Part shown: piece after piece, positions 1-7,597 of the stretch | Layout: each line of letters begins with the position of its first letter | How positions within the stretch are numbered: position 1 is the stretch's first letter | NCBI GenBank assembly: GCA_030655835.1 | Contig: JAUSPC010000082.1 | Location: 1 to 34,526 of the forward strand | Source of the DNA: Pelolinea sp. | Lineage (GTDB): Bacteria > Chloroflexota > Anaerolineae > Anaerolineales > Anaerolineaceae | Reading direction: 5' to 3' | DNA length: 34,526 nt | Made by a program: the position numbers and the translations under genes | The notes under the pieces: generated by a model | Seen by the model: only the letters and a program-made list of their open reading frames with translations | What the model was told of the DNA's origin: nothing | The model's database searches: none

Positions 1-1
1 T

Positions 2-142
2 GTGGATGATTCTATCCGCTATATAATTCCTGTTATGCTTGATAAAGCTTCTGTCGAAATCGGCCCATGGAGTGGATACAATCTCTTGGCACAGTACCCC
101 AAATACGGTTTTTATGCAATTCAAGGGATTTTTAACAAGTAA
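2..142 (+). CDS. C-terminal end of an unidentified protein (5' truncated by window edge)
   Basis: An open frame enters from the left edge and ends at a TAA at 140-142, giving 46 residues that finish in YAIQGIFNK. The segment is rich in aromatic and hydrophobic residues (SGYNLLAQYPKYGFYAIQG). I do not recognise the family from this tail. It lies 81 bp upstream of the slipin gene on the same strand. Slipins often pair with NfeD proteins, but nothing in this tail looks like the NfeD OB-fold. Confidence 0.5.
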   Translation: MDDSIRYIIPVMLDKASVEIGPWSGYNLLAQYPKYGFYAIQGIFNK

Positions 143-223
143 TCAATGATGTTCAATAAGGATTAAATGATTTGATTTAAACTGGGTATGCACGGTACAA
201 TGAATTAAGGAATTGGAGGTAAG

Positions 224-982
224 ATGGAACTCTTATATTGTTTGTTGCCCATAGTAGTTGTTGTTGGATTTTTACTCTTCTCAGGTTTGAGGATGCTGTA
301 TCAATATGAACGCGGAGTGGTATTTACATTGGGTAAATTCAGCGGTATCCGTTCCCCAGGTCTAACCGTTGTGCTGCCGATCATACAGAGCATGCGCAAG
401 GTCGACATGCGCATCAAAACCGCTGAAGTTCCCCGGCAGGAAGTGATCACCAAAGATAACATCCCCATGCTGGTAAACGCGGTGGTGTATTTTAAAGTGA
501 TAAATCCTGAAAGCGCGATCATCAAGATCGAAGATTACATGTTCGCGATCAGGCAGTACACTCAGGCCGCCCTGCGTGATGTGATCGGTAATAACGATAT
601 GGATTTCTTTCTTCAGGAAAGAGAGAAGATCGCAGGAAGCATCAAGGAAATTGTGGATTCAGAAACCTCTGAGTGGGGTTTGGATGTGGAATCCATCAAG
701 ATCCAGGAAGTGGAATTGCCTGCTGAAATGAAACGTGCTATGGCGAAACAGGCTGAGGCAGAACGCAACCGCCGGGCTGTGATCATCGCTTCACAGGGTG
801 AATTATCCGCCTCGGAGAACTTGCAGAAAGCGGCTGAAAACCTGGCCAAAAGCAGCGGCGCGCTTCACCTGAGAACGTTGCAGACCATCAGAGATATTGC
901 GGCAGATCCTTCGGAAAAGATCGTTCTTTTCCTTCCAAGCGATCTTGGCGAAGTGGCTTCCAAACTGTCTGGTAAAAAATAA
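224..982 (+). CDS. Slipin / stomatin-like SPFH-domain membrane protein
   Basis: 252 residues, the usual slipin length. Residues 2-24 form one N-terminal membrane segment, and the YERGVVFTLGKFSG start of the SPFH (band 7) domain follows at once. Domain hallmarks visible are PGLTVVLPII, the VDMRIKTAEVPRQEV strand, VNAVVYFKV and the coiled-coil stretch MAKQAEAERNRRA. The tail ends in the slipin-type IVLFLPSDLG. Slipins form membrane-anchored oligomers linked to membrane microdomains and proteolysis. No NfeD-type partner or protease lies beside it here. The ATG has a good GGAGGT at 215-220. The next gene starts 8 bp after its stop, so the two are probably co-transcribed. Confidence 0.9.
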   Translation: MELLYCLLPIVVVVGFLLFSGLRMLYQYERGVVFTLGKFSGIRSPGLTVVLPIIQSMRKVDMRIKTAEVPRQEVITKDNIPMLVNAVVYFKVINPESAIIKIEDYMFAIRQYTQAALRDVIGNNDMDFFLQEREKIAGSIKEIVDSETSEWGLDVESIKIQEVELPAEMKRAMAKQAEAERNRRAVIIASQGELSASENLQKAAENLAKSSGALHLRTLQTIRDIAADPSEKIVLFLPSDLGEVASKLSGKK

Positions 983-990
983 AGCTGCCC

Positions 991-1656
991 ATGCTGGACA
1001 ATAAAACACGCTATCTTCAGATCGCATTCAATTTCGACGCCAATATGGTCAGATGGCTGCTGCCGCGCATTCCGCACAGCAACCGCATCATGATCGAGGC
1101 GGGAACACCCTATCTTAAACGGGAAGGAATGGCGGGAATCCGCTATATCCGCAGATTTTGGAGTGGCCTGATCGTTGCTGATTTAAAGATTGCGGATGGC
1201 GCTCTGGATGAGGTGCAGATGGCGCATTTTTCTGGCGCGAACGCTGTCACGGTGCTGGGCAATGCCCCCCGAGAGACGATCAATTTGTGCATTGAAGCAT
1301 GCAAGAACTACGGAATGATCTCAATGATCGATATGATTAGTGTGACTGATCCTTTGACCGTGATACGCGGGCTGCGAAAACCACCTGATGTGGTAGTTCT
1401 GCATCTTGGGCGGGATGAGGAAACCACGCGCGGCAAACTTATTCAATACCGACACGTCAACCGCATCAGAAGCAAATACTCTGTTCTCATTTCCGCGGCG
1501 GGTGGAGTGGGTGTCAAACAGGCCCGCAGCGCTATTTTCAATGGCGCTAATATTGTGGTGGCAAACATCATCCGACCGGGAGGTATCTGGAAGGGTATTT
1601 CTGCGGAAGAAGATGTTGGTGAGATGGCTAAAAAGTTCCTTAATGAAATTGAATAG
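991..1656 (+). CDS. Orotidine-phosphate decarboxylase superfamily protein (HUMPS-like: hexulose-6-phosphate synthase / keto-gulonate-phosphate decarboxylase type)
   Basis: 221 residues, a single TIM barrel. The family signature D-x-K-x-x-D is present as D64-L-K66-I-A-D69 within LIVADLKIADG. It is preceded by the IEAGTP strand, where the family has a conserved Glu-Gly-Thr-Pro, and followed by GANAVTVLG. The phosphate-binding end of the barrel (SAAGGVGVKQARSAIFNGAN) is recognisable. Members decarboxylate OMP or keto-gulonate-6-phosphate, or condense formaldehyde with ribulose-5-phosphate. Sequence alone does not choose between these, and no ribulose-monophosphate isomerase or pyrimidine gene is adjacent. 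The start has no clear Shine-Dalgarno. It follows the slipin stop by 8 bp, suggesting read-through from that gene. Confidence 0.75.
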   Translation: MLDNKTRYLQIAFNFDANMVRWLLPRIPHSNRIMIEAGTPYLKREGMAGIRYIRRFWSGLIVADLKIADGALDEVQMAHFSGANAVTVLGNAPRETINLCIEACKNYGMISMIDMISVTDPLTVIRGLRKPPDVVVLHLGRDEETTRGKLIQYRHVNRIRSKYSVLISAAGGVGVKQARSAIFNGANIVVANIIRPGGIWKGISAEEDVGEMAKKFLNEIE

Positions 1657-1674
1657 ACCGTAAAATAGGTACTG

Positions 1675-1701
1675 AGAACCTTCGTCTTGAAGGTTCTTTT
1701 T
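1675..1701 (+). terminator. Rho-independent terminator after the slipin-HUMPS pair
   Basis: A perfect 9-bp stem (AGAACCTTC / GAAGGTTCT) with a 5-nt loop is followed directly by TTTTT. It starts 18 bp after the stop of the upstream gene, and the next gene has its own ribosome site. Confidence 0.85.
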
Positions 1702-1732
1702 GTAAATATCACAATCGGGTTGGAGGTTGGTA

Positions 1733-3331
1733 TTGAAGAATGATTTTGTATGGTGGCGCGATGGGGTTATTTATCAGATCTATCCGCGCTCGTTTAAAGA
1801 TTCCACCGGCAGCGGTATTGGCGACTTGAAAGGTATTACCGAGAAATTAGATTATCTTTCCGATCTGGGAATTGATGCGATCTGGCTCTCCCCCATCAAC
1901 CCATCCCCGGATGTTGATTTTGGATATGATGTCAGTGATTACTGTGCAATTGATCCTAAATTCGGCACCATGCAAGATTTTGAGCATTTGATCGCTGAGG
2001 CGGATAAGTTGGGAATTCGCATTGTGATGGACCTTGTCCTCAATCACACCTCAGATCAGCATCCCTGGTTCAAATCTGCCCGAAGATCCAGGGATGACTC
2101 ATGCCGGGATTGGTACATCTGGCAGGATGCGGATCCATCTGGAAAACCACCCAATAATTGGCATGCAGTCTTTGGGGGATCAGGTTGGGAATGGGATTCG
2201 GAAACGGAACAATATTATTATCACATGTTCTATAAACAACAGCCGGATCTTAATTGGCGCAATCCGCAAGTACGCAATGCGCTCCTGGAAGTTTTTCGCT
2301 TTTGGCTGGACAAAGGGGTCAAAGGATTTCGGCTGGACGTATTTAATATGTATATTAAGGATGATCTTTTCCGGAATAACCCAACAAAGCTGATCGGGCG
2401 GCGTCCATTTGAACGCCAGATCCATCTATATGATTTTGACCGACCAGAATTGATGGGCGTCCTTTCTGATATTCGTCAGGTGGTGGATGCGTATGCTGAT
2501 ACCTATGTGGTTGGGGAGACCTTCCTGGGTACGCCTGAAAAGGCGGCAGGCTACTGCGGAGAAGAGTATTTACACGCTTGTTTTGATTTTAATTTTTTGG
2601 AATCGAAATACAAACCCCAGCCGTTATTGAAAGCGATCACAGAGTGGGAAAATGCTCTTGGCGGCTCTATTTGGCCGAATTATGTGTGCAATAACCATGA
2701 CAATCCCCGCACCGCCACACGTTTTGGGGTGGGAGAGGATGACGAGCGACTCAAAGTTGCCGCGGCTCTGATCCTTACTCTGCGTGGAACGCCTTTCCTT
2801 TATTATGGGGAGGAGATCGGGATGCGTGATATTCGTTTGAAGCGCAGCGATATCCTCGACCCAATCGGGAAAAGATATTGGCCTATATATAAAGGAAGAG
2901 ATGGATGCCGGGCGCCGATGCAGTGGAATGCGGAAAAAAACGCGGGCTTTTCATCAGCGACCCCATGGCTGCCTGTACACCCGGATTATCTAAAACGAAA
3001 TGCAGAAAACCAAACTGAAGAAAGATATTCCCTCTTGAATTTTTATAAACAGCTGCTTGTGTTTCGGAAAACCCATTCAGCGCTAATCTATGGAGATTTT
3101 CAGGTCGTTAGCGGGAACTCTCCGCATGTGCTCGCATTCAAGCGGTCCTATGCGGGCAGCACCATTATGGTTATTTTGAATTTCTCTGATAAGCCGCACG
3201 AAATCATTCTCCCGGAACAGATTGCCGATTACAGTATCGCTTTTTCCAGTATTGAAAGAACCCCGAAACTATTAAAAGAAAATTCAATTGGTTTGAGCGG
3301 TAGTGAAGTGTTAGTTTTAGTAAAGCATTAG
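1733..3331 (+). CDS. GH13 alpha-glucosidase / oligo-1,6-glucosidase
   Basis: 532 residues from the TTG at 1733. This start is preferred over the in-frame TTG at 1727 because the only Shine-Dalgarno, GGAGGT at 1722-1727, would overlap the latter. The four GH13 regions are intact: I DLVLNH (D100-H105), II GFRLDV with nucleophile D202, III VVGETF with acid/base E262, IV CNNHDNPR with H322-D323. The N-terminal WWRDGVIYQIYPRSFKDS is typical of the oligo-1,6-glucosidase / alpha-glucosidase / trehalose-6-phosphate hydrolase branch. No signal peptide is present, so it should act on imported alpha-glucosides in the cytoplasm. The exact linkage cannot be read from sequence. No sugar transporter is adjacent. 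The mutase gene follows after about 60 bp. Confidence 0.9.
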   Translation: MKNDFVWWRDGVIYQIYPRSFKDSTGSGIGDLKGITEKLDYLSDLGIDAIWLSPINPSPDVDFGYDVSDYCAIDPKFGTMQDFEHLIAEADKLGIRIVMDLVLNHTSDQHPWFKSARRSRDDSCRDWYIWQDADPSGKPPNNWHAVFGGSGWEWDSETEQYYYHMFYKQQPDLNWRNPQVRNALLEVFRFWLDKGVKGFRLDVFNMYIKDDLFRNNPTKLIGRRPFERQIHLYDFDRPELMGVLSDIRQVVDAYADTYVVGETFLGTPEKAAGYCGEEYLHACFDFNFLESKYKPQPLLKAITEWENALGGSIWPNYVCNNHDNPRTATRFGVGEDDERLKVAAALILTLRGTPFLYYGEEIGMRDIRLKRSDILDPIGKRYWPIYKGRDGCRAPMQWNAEKNAGFSSATPWLPVHPDYLKRNAENQTEERYSLLNFYKQLLVFRKTHSALIYGDFQVVSGNSPHVLAFKRSYAGSTIMVILNFSDKPHEIILPEQIADYSIAFSSIERTPKLLKENSIGLSGSEVLVLVKH

Positions 3332-3391
3332 GATGGCATGCGTGGTGTGGGCTGCCTAAGGTATACTTTCCATTATTTTCACACAGGTAAA

Positions 3392-5056
3392 ATGAAAATG
3401 GCGAAAAATACAAAAGATCTGAAACAGAAGTGGGAAAAAGATACGCTTGACCCAGTGATTAATAAATATCCAGAACGAAAAGAAAAATTCATCTCTACAT
3501 CTGGTATTGAAATACCGCGGGTCGCGTTTCCGCGTGAAGATCAAGATTATCCTGACGATATCGGCTTTCCCGGTCAGTTCCCGTTCACACGCGGCGTTCA
3601 GCCTACCATGTACCGCGGCCGATTCTGGACCATGCGCCAGTACGCTGGGTACGCCACAGCGGAAGAATCCAACCAGCGCTATCGTTTTCTTCTTGATCAA
3701 GGGCAAACCGGTCTATCCGTTGCTTTTGATCTGCCAACGCAGATCGGGTACGATAGCGATGACCCCTTTGCTGAAGGCGAGGTGGGTAAGGTCGGAGTGG
3801 CCATCTCTTCCCTTCACGATATGGAAAAGTTATTTGAGGGTATTCCTCTCGACAAAGTTTCGACGAGTATGACCATAAACTCACCGGCGGCGGTTTTGCT
3901 TGCAATGTACATTGCTGTTGCCGACAAACAGGGCGTCCGTCAGGAAAAACTGCGCGGGACCATCCAAAACGATATCTTGAAAGAGTATATCGCGCGGGGG
4001 ACGTATATCTTCCCTCCCAAACCGTCTATGCGTTTGATCACCGATGTGTTCCAATACTGTCAGACAAGTATTCCGAATTGGAACACGATCAGCATTTCCG
4101 GCTATCATATTCGTGAAGCGGGCTCTACTGCAGTGCAGGAACTCGCGTTTACATTCATTGATGCCATCGCGTATGTGGATGCGGCCATAAAAACAGGCCT
4201 AAAAGTGGATGATGTTGCGGCTCAGCTTTCGTTTTTCTTTGCCTGTCATAATAATTTCTTGGAGGAGATTGCTAAATTCAGGGCGGCTCGTCGTATTTGG
4301 GCACGCATCATGCGCGATCGTTTTGGTGCTGACCAACTCCGCTCCCAGATGATGCGTTTTCACACCCAGACCGGCGGCTCAACCCTCACCGCCCAGCAGC
4401 CGGAGAATAACATCGTTCGCACAACCATCCAGGCGTTGGCCGCGGTGATGGGCGGCACCCAATCACTGCATACAAACAGCATGGATGAGGCGCTTTCCCT
4501 CCCCACCGAAAAAGCAGTCCAGATCGCTCTGCGCACGCAGCAGATCATCGCGCTCGAATCGGGCGCGGCTGATACGGTTGATCCTCTGGCAGGCTCTTAT
4601 TTTATCGAACAGTTGACGGATGCGATCGAAGATGGTGTCAACACCTATATTAGCAGGGTGGATGAAATGGGAGGCGCGCTGGAGGCGATCGAAAACGGCT
4701 ATATTCAGCGCGAAATACAGGATTCCGCTTACCGCTACCAAAAAGCAATTGAAGCGAAAGAGGAAATTGTAGTGGGTGTCAATGCATTCGAGAATGATGA
4801 GAAAGTGGACCTTGAAATGTTAAAGGTTGACCCTGCTCTTGAGATGAACCGCCGAGTTGAATTGGCGCGCCTGCGTCAGACGCGCGATCAGGATACTGTG
4901 GAAGGTTTGCTAACCCGGCTCGAGAACGCTGCCCAAACTGAAGAGAATCTGATGCCGCTTTTCATTGAATGTGTCAGGCAGGATGTGACATTGGGAGAGA
5001 TCTGCGGGACCCTGCGGCGGGTTTGGGGAGAATATCAACCGCCGGTCTGGGCTTGA
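3392..5056 (+). CDS. mcmA1: Methylmalonyl-CoA mutase, large substrate-binding subunit (no B12 domain)
   Basis: 554 residues from ATG 3392. An upstream in-frame ATG at 3338 adds 18 residues ([11 protein letters not shown]...) that do not look like the family and overlap the spacer, so the later start is chosen. Family hallmarks are [20 protein letters not shown], the coenzyme-A barrel motif [30 protein letters not shown] with the active-site His, and [15 protein letters not shown]. The length fits the subunit type in which the cobalamin-binding domain is encoded separately. That partner and the MeaB chaperone are not in this window. It interconverts succinyl-CoA and methylmalonyl-CoA. The epimerase 16 bp downstream supports a propionate or branched-chain pathway. 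Confidence 0.93.
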   Translation: MKMAKNTKDLKQKWEKDTLDPVINKYPERKEKFISTSGIEIPRVAFPREDQDYPDDIGFPGQFPFTRGVQPTMYRGRFWTMRQYAGYATAEESNQRYRFLLDQGQTGLSVAFDLPTQIGYDSDDPFAEGEVGKVGVAISSLHDMEKLFEGIPLDKVSTSMTINSPAAVLLAMYIAVADKQGVRQEKLRGTIQNDILKEYIARGTYIFPPKPSMRLITDVFQYCQTSIPNWNTISISGYHIREAGSTAVQELAFTFIDAIAYVDAAIKTGLKVDDVAAQLSFFFACHNNFLEEIAKFRAARRIWARIMRDRFGADQLRSQMMRFHTQTGGSTLTAQQPENNIVRTTIQALAAVMGGTQSLHTNSMDEALSLPTEKAVQIALRTQQIIALESGAADTVDPLAGSYFIEQLTDAIEDGVNTYISRVDEMGGALEAIENGYIQREIQDSAYRYQKAIEAKEEIVVGVNAFENDEKVDLEMLKVDPALEMNRRVELARLRQTRDQDTVEGLLTRLENAAQTEENLMPLFIECVRQDVTLGEICGTLRRVWGEYQPPVWA

Positions 5057-5072
5057 AAAATAAAAAGGTGAA

Positions 5073-5501
5073 ATGGCAAAGATAATAAAACTAAACCACA
5101 TTGCGGTTGCGGTAACGGATATCGCAGAAGCGCTTGAATTCTGGGAAAATGCGCTGGGGATCAAACTGGATCATGTGGAAGATGTCCCCTCCCAAAAAGC
5201 GAAAGTCGCCTTCCTGCCGATTGGGGAGAGTGAGATCGAACTTGTCCAGCCCACTTCACAGGATACGGGCACCGCGAGATTCCTCGAAACGCGCGGTCCC
5301 GGCATGCACCATCTCTGTTTCGAAGTGGATGATATCGATGGGATGCTCGCGGACTTGAAAACCAAAGGAATTCGCTTAATAAATGAAGAACCTCTGGAAT
5401 TGGATGGCCGCAAATTGGCATTCATCCACCCCAAATGCGCGAATGGTGTCCTGATTGAATTGTATGAGATTACCAATAAAAAAATTCCTACTGACTCTTA
5501 A
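5073..5501 (+). CDS. mce: Methylmalonyl-CoA epimerase
   Basis: 142 residues with the two-module glyoxalase/VOC fold. It starts KLNHIAVAVTD with metal-ligand candidate H9, continues with IELVQP (E56), GPGMHHLCFEVDDI (H79/H80) and ends NGVLIELYE (E129), matching the metal-ligand pattern of this family. It converts (S)- to (R)-methylmalonyl-CoA and lies 16 bp after the mutase, so they form one operon. The RBS is AAGGTG just before the ATG. About 100 bp of a closely related gene (codons for residues 23-54) recurs as a fragment at 32244-32345. Confidence 0.93.
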   Translation: MAKIIKLNHIAVAVTDIAEALEFWENALGIKLDHVEDVPSQKAKVAFLPIGESEIELVQPTSQDTGTARFLETRGPGMHHLCFEVDDIDGMLADLKTKGIRLINEEPLELDGRKLAFIHPKCANGVLIELYEITNKKIPTDS

Positions 5502-5518
5502 TCAGAAAGTTGTGTTTT

Positions 5519-5767
5519 TTATCCCTCAGGCAACTTATATCCCTCTTTAAATATCTTCAAACATGTATCCACCACATCAGGGTCAAGCAATGTTTCTCTA
5601 TCTAGCCTGATTTGCTCTAATGCTTTTTCAACGCCCAAAGCCGGGCGATATGGGCAGTGGGAGGATATGGCTTCGACTACATCCACTACAGCCAAAATCC
5701 TGGCTTCGAGCAGTATTTCCTCACCTTTAAGACCATACGGGAAACCGGAGCGGGAAATTTCCGATTT
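5519..5767 (-). pseudogene. HD-GYP domain protein, C-terminal remnant
   Basis: The minus strand reads 82 codons without a start, ending at TAA (5519-5521). It contains SGFPYGLKGEEILLEARILA, then SSHCPYRPALGVEKALEQI and the end DPDVVDTCLKIFKEG. This is the C-terminal third of an HD-GYP cyclic-di-GMP phosphodiesterase, where SGFP-GLKG is the GYP region. The frame is closed by a stop just upstream (5768-5770), before the HHE part. The catalytic HD portion is gone, so this is a relic and not a gene. It fills most of the 360-bp gap between the epimerase and the Feo operon. Confidence 0.85.
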
Positions 5768-5785
5768 TTATCTCCGGAATATCAC

Positions 5786-5813
5786 TTGACAGAATTAATA
5801 AAACCTATAAAAT
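5786..5813 (+). promoter_or_regulatory. Sigma-70-type promoter of the Feo operon
   Basis: TTGACA (5786-5791), a 16-bp spacer and TAAAAT (5808-5813) lie 50 bp before the first Feo-operon start codon. The start point would fall inside the AGGTATACCT palindrome directly downstream. Confidence 0.75.
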
Positions 5814-5859
5814 AAGGTATACCTAAAAAATAAGATTATAATATTTAAGGCTAACCTAA
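5813..5859 (+). promoter_or_regulatory. DtxR/SirR-like metal-repressor boxes upstream of the Feo operon
   Basis: The perfect palindrome AGGTATACCT (5815-5824) abuts the -10 hexamer. A second box, TTAAGGCTAACCTAA (5845-5859), ends 4 bp before the start codon. The complement of the second box, TTAGGTTAGCCTTAA, matches the left part of the known DtxR/IdeR consensus TTAGGTTAGSCTAACCTAA. The position over the transcription start suggests iron-dependent repression, and the first gene of the operon is itself a DtxR-type protein, so autoregulation is inferred. Confidence 0.7.
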
Positions 5860-5863
5860 TATT

Positions 5864-6847
5864 ATGAATTCTCACGAATCAGCTCTTTCAAGCAGCATGC
5901 AGATGTACCTGGTAAAGATTAAACGTATGGAAAGTGAGGTTAATCCAGTACCTCTTTCCCTTCTTGCAGAATCTCTGCAGATCTCCTCAGTATCCGTCAA
6001 CGAGATGTGCCGGAAACTGGATGAGATGGAACTGATTCGGTACCAACCTTACAAAGGAGCCAGTTTATCGGATGAAGGGAATCTGCATGCTGAAAAAATC
6101 CTGAGAAGGCACCGGCTCTGGGAGGTTTTTCTGGTTGAAAAGCTGCATTTTGATTATCCAACAGCTCATCAAATGGCGGATGATTTGGAGCACGCAACCT
6201 CTAAAGAATTGTCTGATCAACTGGATGAATTTCTCGGCTGCCCAAAATTCAACCCGGAGGGAAAAGAGATACCTGTGGGAGATGGAACCAGTCGAAAAAT
6301 ACAAACGATGAAACTGTCGGAAATGGGCGTTGGATTTGAAGGCTATTATTTCAGTGATGAGCTAGATGTAAATATCGCTGAGTTTTTATCGGACATAAAT
6401 CTCAAAAAAGGAGAGCACCTTAAGGTGCTTGGAAAAACCTCCAGCCAAATGATCATTCTGGCCGGAGATAAGCCCATTCATATCAGCAAAGAGATCGCGA
6501 AAGAGATCGCGGTAGCCAAACTGGAGGCAAATCAGTTCAGCGAGGAGAGGACTCCTGGAGGAAAAATCAAAAATAAGGAGAAAGACGTGCAAGAGAAAAC
6601 AATTGAAATGAAAACATTGAAGGATTTAAAAATCGGTCAAACAGGTGTGGTTGTCCGTGTCAAAGGAAAGGGGTCCATCAAACAACGAATGATGGATATG
6701 GGGCTAGTGTCCGGAAGCGAAGTCAAAGTGATCCGCGTTGCTCCGTTGGGAGACCCGATTGAAATCAGCCTGAAGGGATATAACCTCTCGCTGCGTAAAA
6801 GTGAAGCCCAGGATATTGTGGTTGAAATTAACGGAGAGGGTGAATGA
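5864..6847 (+). CDS. DtxR-family metal-dependent regulator fused to a C-terminal FeoA domain
   Basis: 327 residues. Residues about 1-70 form the DtxR winged helix (LLAESLQISSVSVNEMCRKL, LIRYQPYKGASLSDEG). Residues about 75-140 form the metal-binding/dimerisation domain (HRLWEVFLVEKL, ADDLEHATSKELSDQLDEFL). About 145-220 is an SH3-like segment. Residues about 250-325 are a complete FeoA domain (LKDLKIGQTGVVVRVKGKG, RMMDMGLVSGSEVKV). The architecture suggests a ferrous-iron repressor carrying its own FeoA module. Metal-box-like operators sit upstream. The start has no strong RBS. An in-frame GTG at 6587 with AAGGAG in front may also yield the FeoA part alone. The stop overlaps the start of the next feoA. 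Confidence 0.85.
   Translation: MNSHESALSSSMQMYLVKIKRMESEVNPVPLSLLAESLQISSVSVNEMCRKLDEMELIRYQPYKGASLSDEGNLHAEKILRRHRLWEVFLVEKLHFDYPTAHQMADDLEHATSKELSDQLDEFLGCPKFNPEGKEIPVGDGTSRKIQTMKLSEMGVGFEGYYFSDELDVNIAEFLSDINLKKGEHLKVLGKTSSQMIILAGDKPIHISKEIAKEIAVAKLEANQFSEERTPGGKIKNKEKDVQEKTIEMKTLKDLKIGQTGVVVRVKGKGSIKQRMMDMGLVSGSEVKVIRVAPLGDPIEISLKGYNLSLRKSEAQDIVVEINGEGE
6575..6589 (+). promoter_or_regulatory. Internal ribosome site and in-frame GTG for a free FeoA domain
   Basis: AAGGAG (6575-6580), a 6-nt spacer and GTG (6587-6589) lie in frame inside the DtxR-FeoA gene. Initiation there would give 86 residues, 6587-6847, the size of an ordinary FeoA. It falls in the hydrophilic linker just before the FeoA domain. 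The site is better than the RBS of the full-length gene. Use is inferred. Confidence 0.55.
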
Positions 6848-7068
6848 TGCCGCTTAGTATGGCATCAGTAGGCACTAAGCTTGAGATTGTAGGATTCAGG
6901 GGAGGCTTTGGAATGCGGAGGCGCTTAGCTGATCTAGGTATGAATATCGGCATGGAAATATCCGTTGTGTCAACCCACCGACGGGGACCAATGGTGGTCT
7001 TGATGAAAGGATCGCGGTTCGCAATCGGGCGTGGAATTGCCCATCATGTTTTTGTCAAACCAAAATAA
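6844..7068 (+). CDS. feoA: FeoA, ferrous-iron transport accessory protein
   Basis: 74 residues, the normal FeoA size. It has the SH3-like pattern LEIVGFRGGFGMRRRLADLGMNIGMEISVV with the conserved RRLADLGM, then GPMVVLMKGSRFAIGRGIA. FeoA binds FeoB on the cytoplasmic side. Its start overlaps the stop of the DtxR-FeoA fusion (ATGATG around TGA, GGAGAG upstream), so translation is coupled. Together with the fused domain the operon encodes two different FeoA modules. Confidence 0.9.
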   Translation: MMPLSMASVGTKLEIVGFRGGFGMRRRLADLGMNIGMEISVVSTHRRGPMVVLMKGSRFAIGRGIAHHVFVKPK

Positions 7069-7092
7069 ATCATCAATAAGGAGTAGTTTGCG

Positions 7093-7587
7093 ATGAAAGA
7101 ATTCACAGTCGCGCTTGCGGGAAACCCCAATTGCGGTAAAAGTACGATTTTTAATGCTCTAACTGGATCCCGCCAGCACGTTGGAAACTGGCCGGGAAAA
7201 ACCGTGGAAAAAAAAGAAGGGTATTTCACTCATAACGGTAAAAAGGTTAAGGTCGTGGACCTTCCGGGAACCTATAGTCTCTCAGCTTTTTCTAAGGAAG
7301 AAATGATCGCAAGAGATTTTATCCTAGATGAACAGCCGGATATGGTCGTCGCGGTTGTCGATTCAACCAATCTCGAACGCAACTTATACCTGGTTGTACA
7401 ACTGCTTGAACTTGGCATCCGAGTGATTGTCGATCTGAATATGAGTGATCTGGCGAGAGCAAACCGCATCATAATTGACACCGATAAACTGGCTTTTGCG
7501 CTGCAATCTGAAGTGATTAAAACGATTGGAAGCAAAGGAGATGGTGTTGAGCAATTGAAAGAATTAATCTCAATATATTATCAATAA
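7093..7587 (+). CDS. feoB: FeoB GTPase domain as a separate polypeptide
   Basis: 164 residues covering only the G domain. G1 is GNPNCGKST (10-18), the switch region GNWPGKTVEKKEG carries the G2 Thr, G3 is DLPG (56-59), G4 is NMSD (116-119) and G5 lies in TIGSKGDG near residue 147. The protein stops right after the helix DGVEQLKELISIYYQ, the point where the G domain normally joins the GDI helical domain. A good AAGGAG precedes the ATG. The membrane half follows 10 bp later in another frame with its own RBS, so the split appears real and not a sequencing slip. Confidence 0.9.
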   Translation: MKEFTVALAGNPNCGKSTIFNALTGSRQHVGNWPGKTVEKKEGYFTHNGKKVKVVDLPGTYSLSAFSKEEMIARDFILDEQPDMVVAVVDSTNLERNLYLVVQLLELGIRVIVDLNMSDLARANRIIIDTDKLAFALQSEVIKTIGSKGDGVEQLKELISIYYQ

Positions 7588-7597
7588 ATGGAGAAGG

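Noticed and set aside
3338-3391. Upstream start for the methylmalonyl-CoA mutase gene
   Set aside because: The 18 added residues do not resemble the family N-terminus and no better ribosome site supports that ATG.
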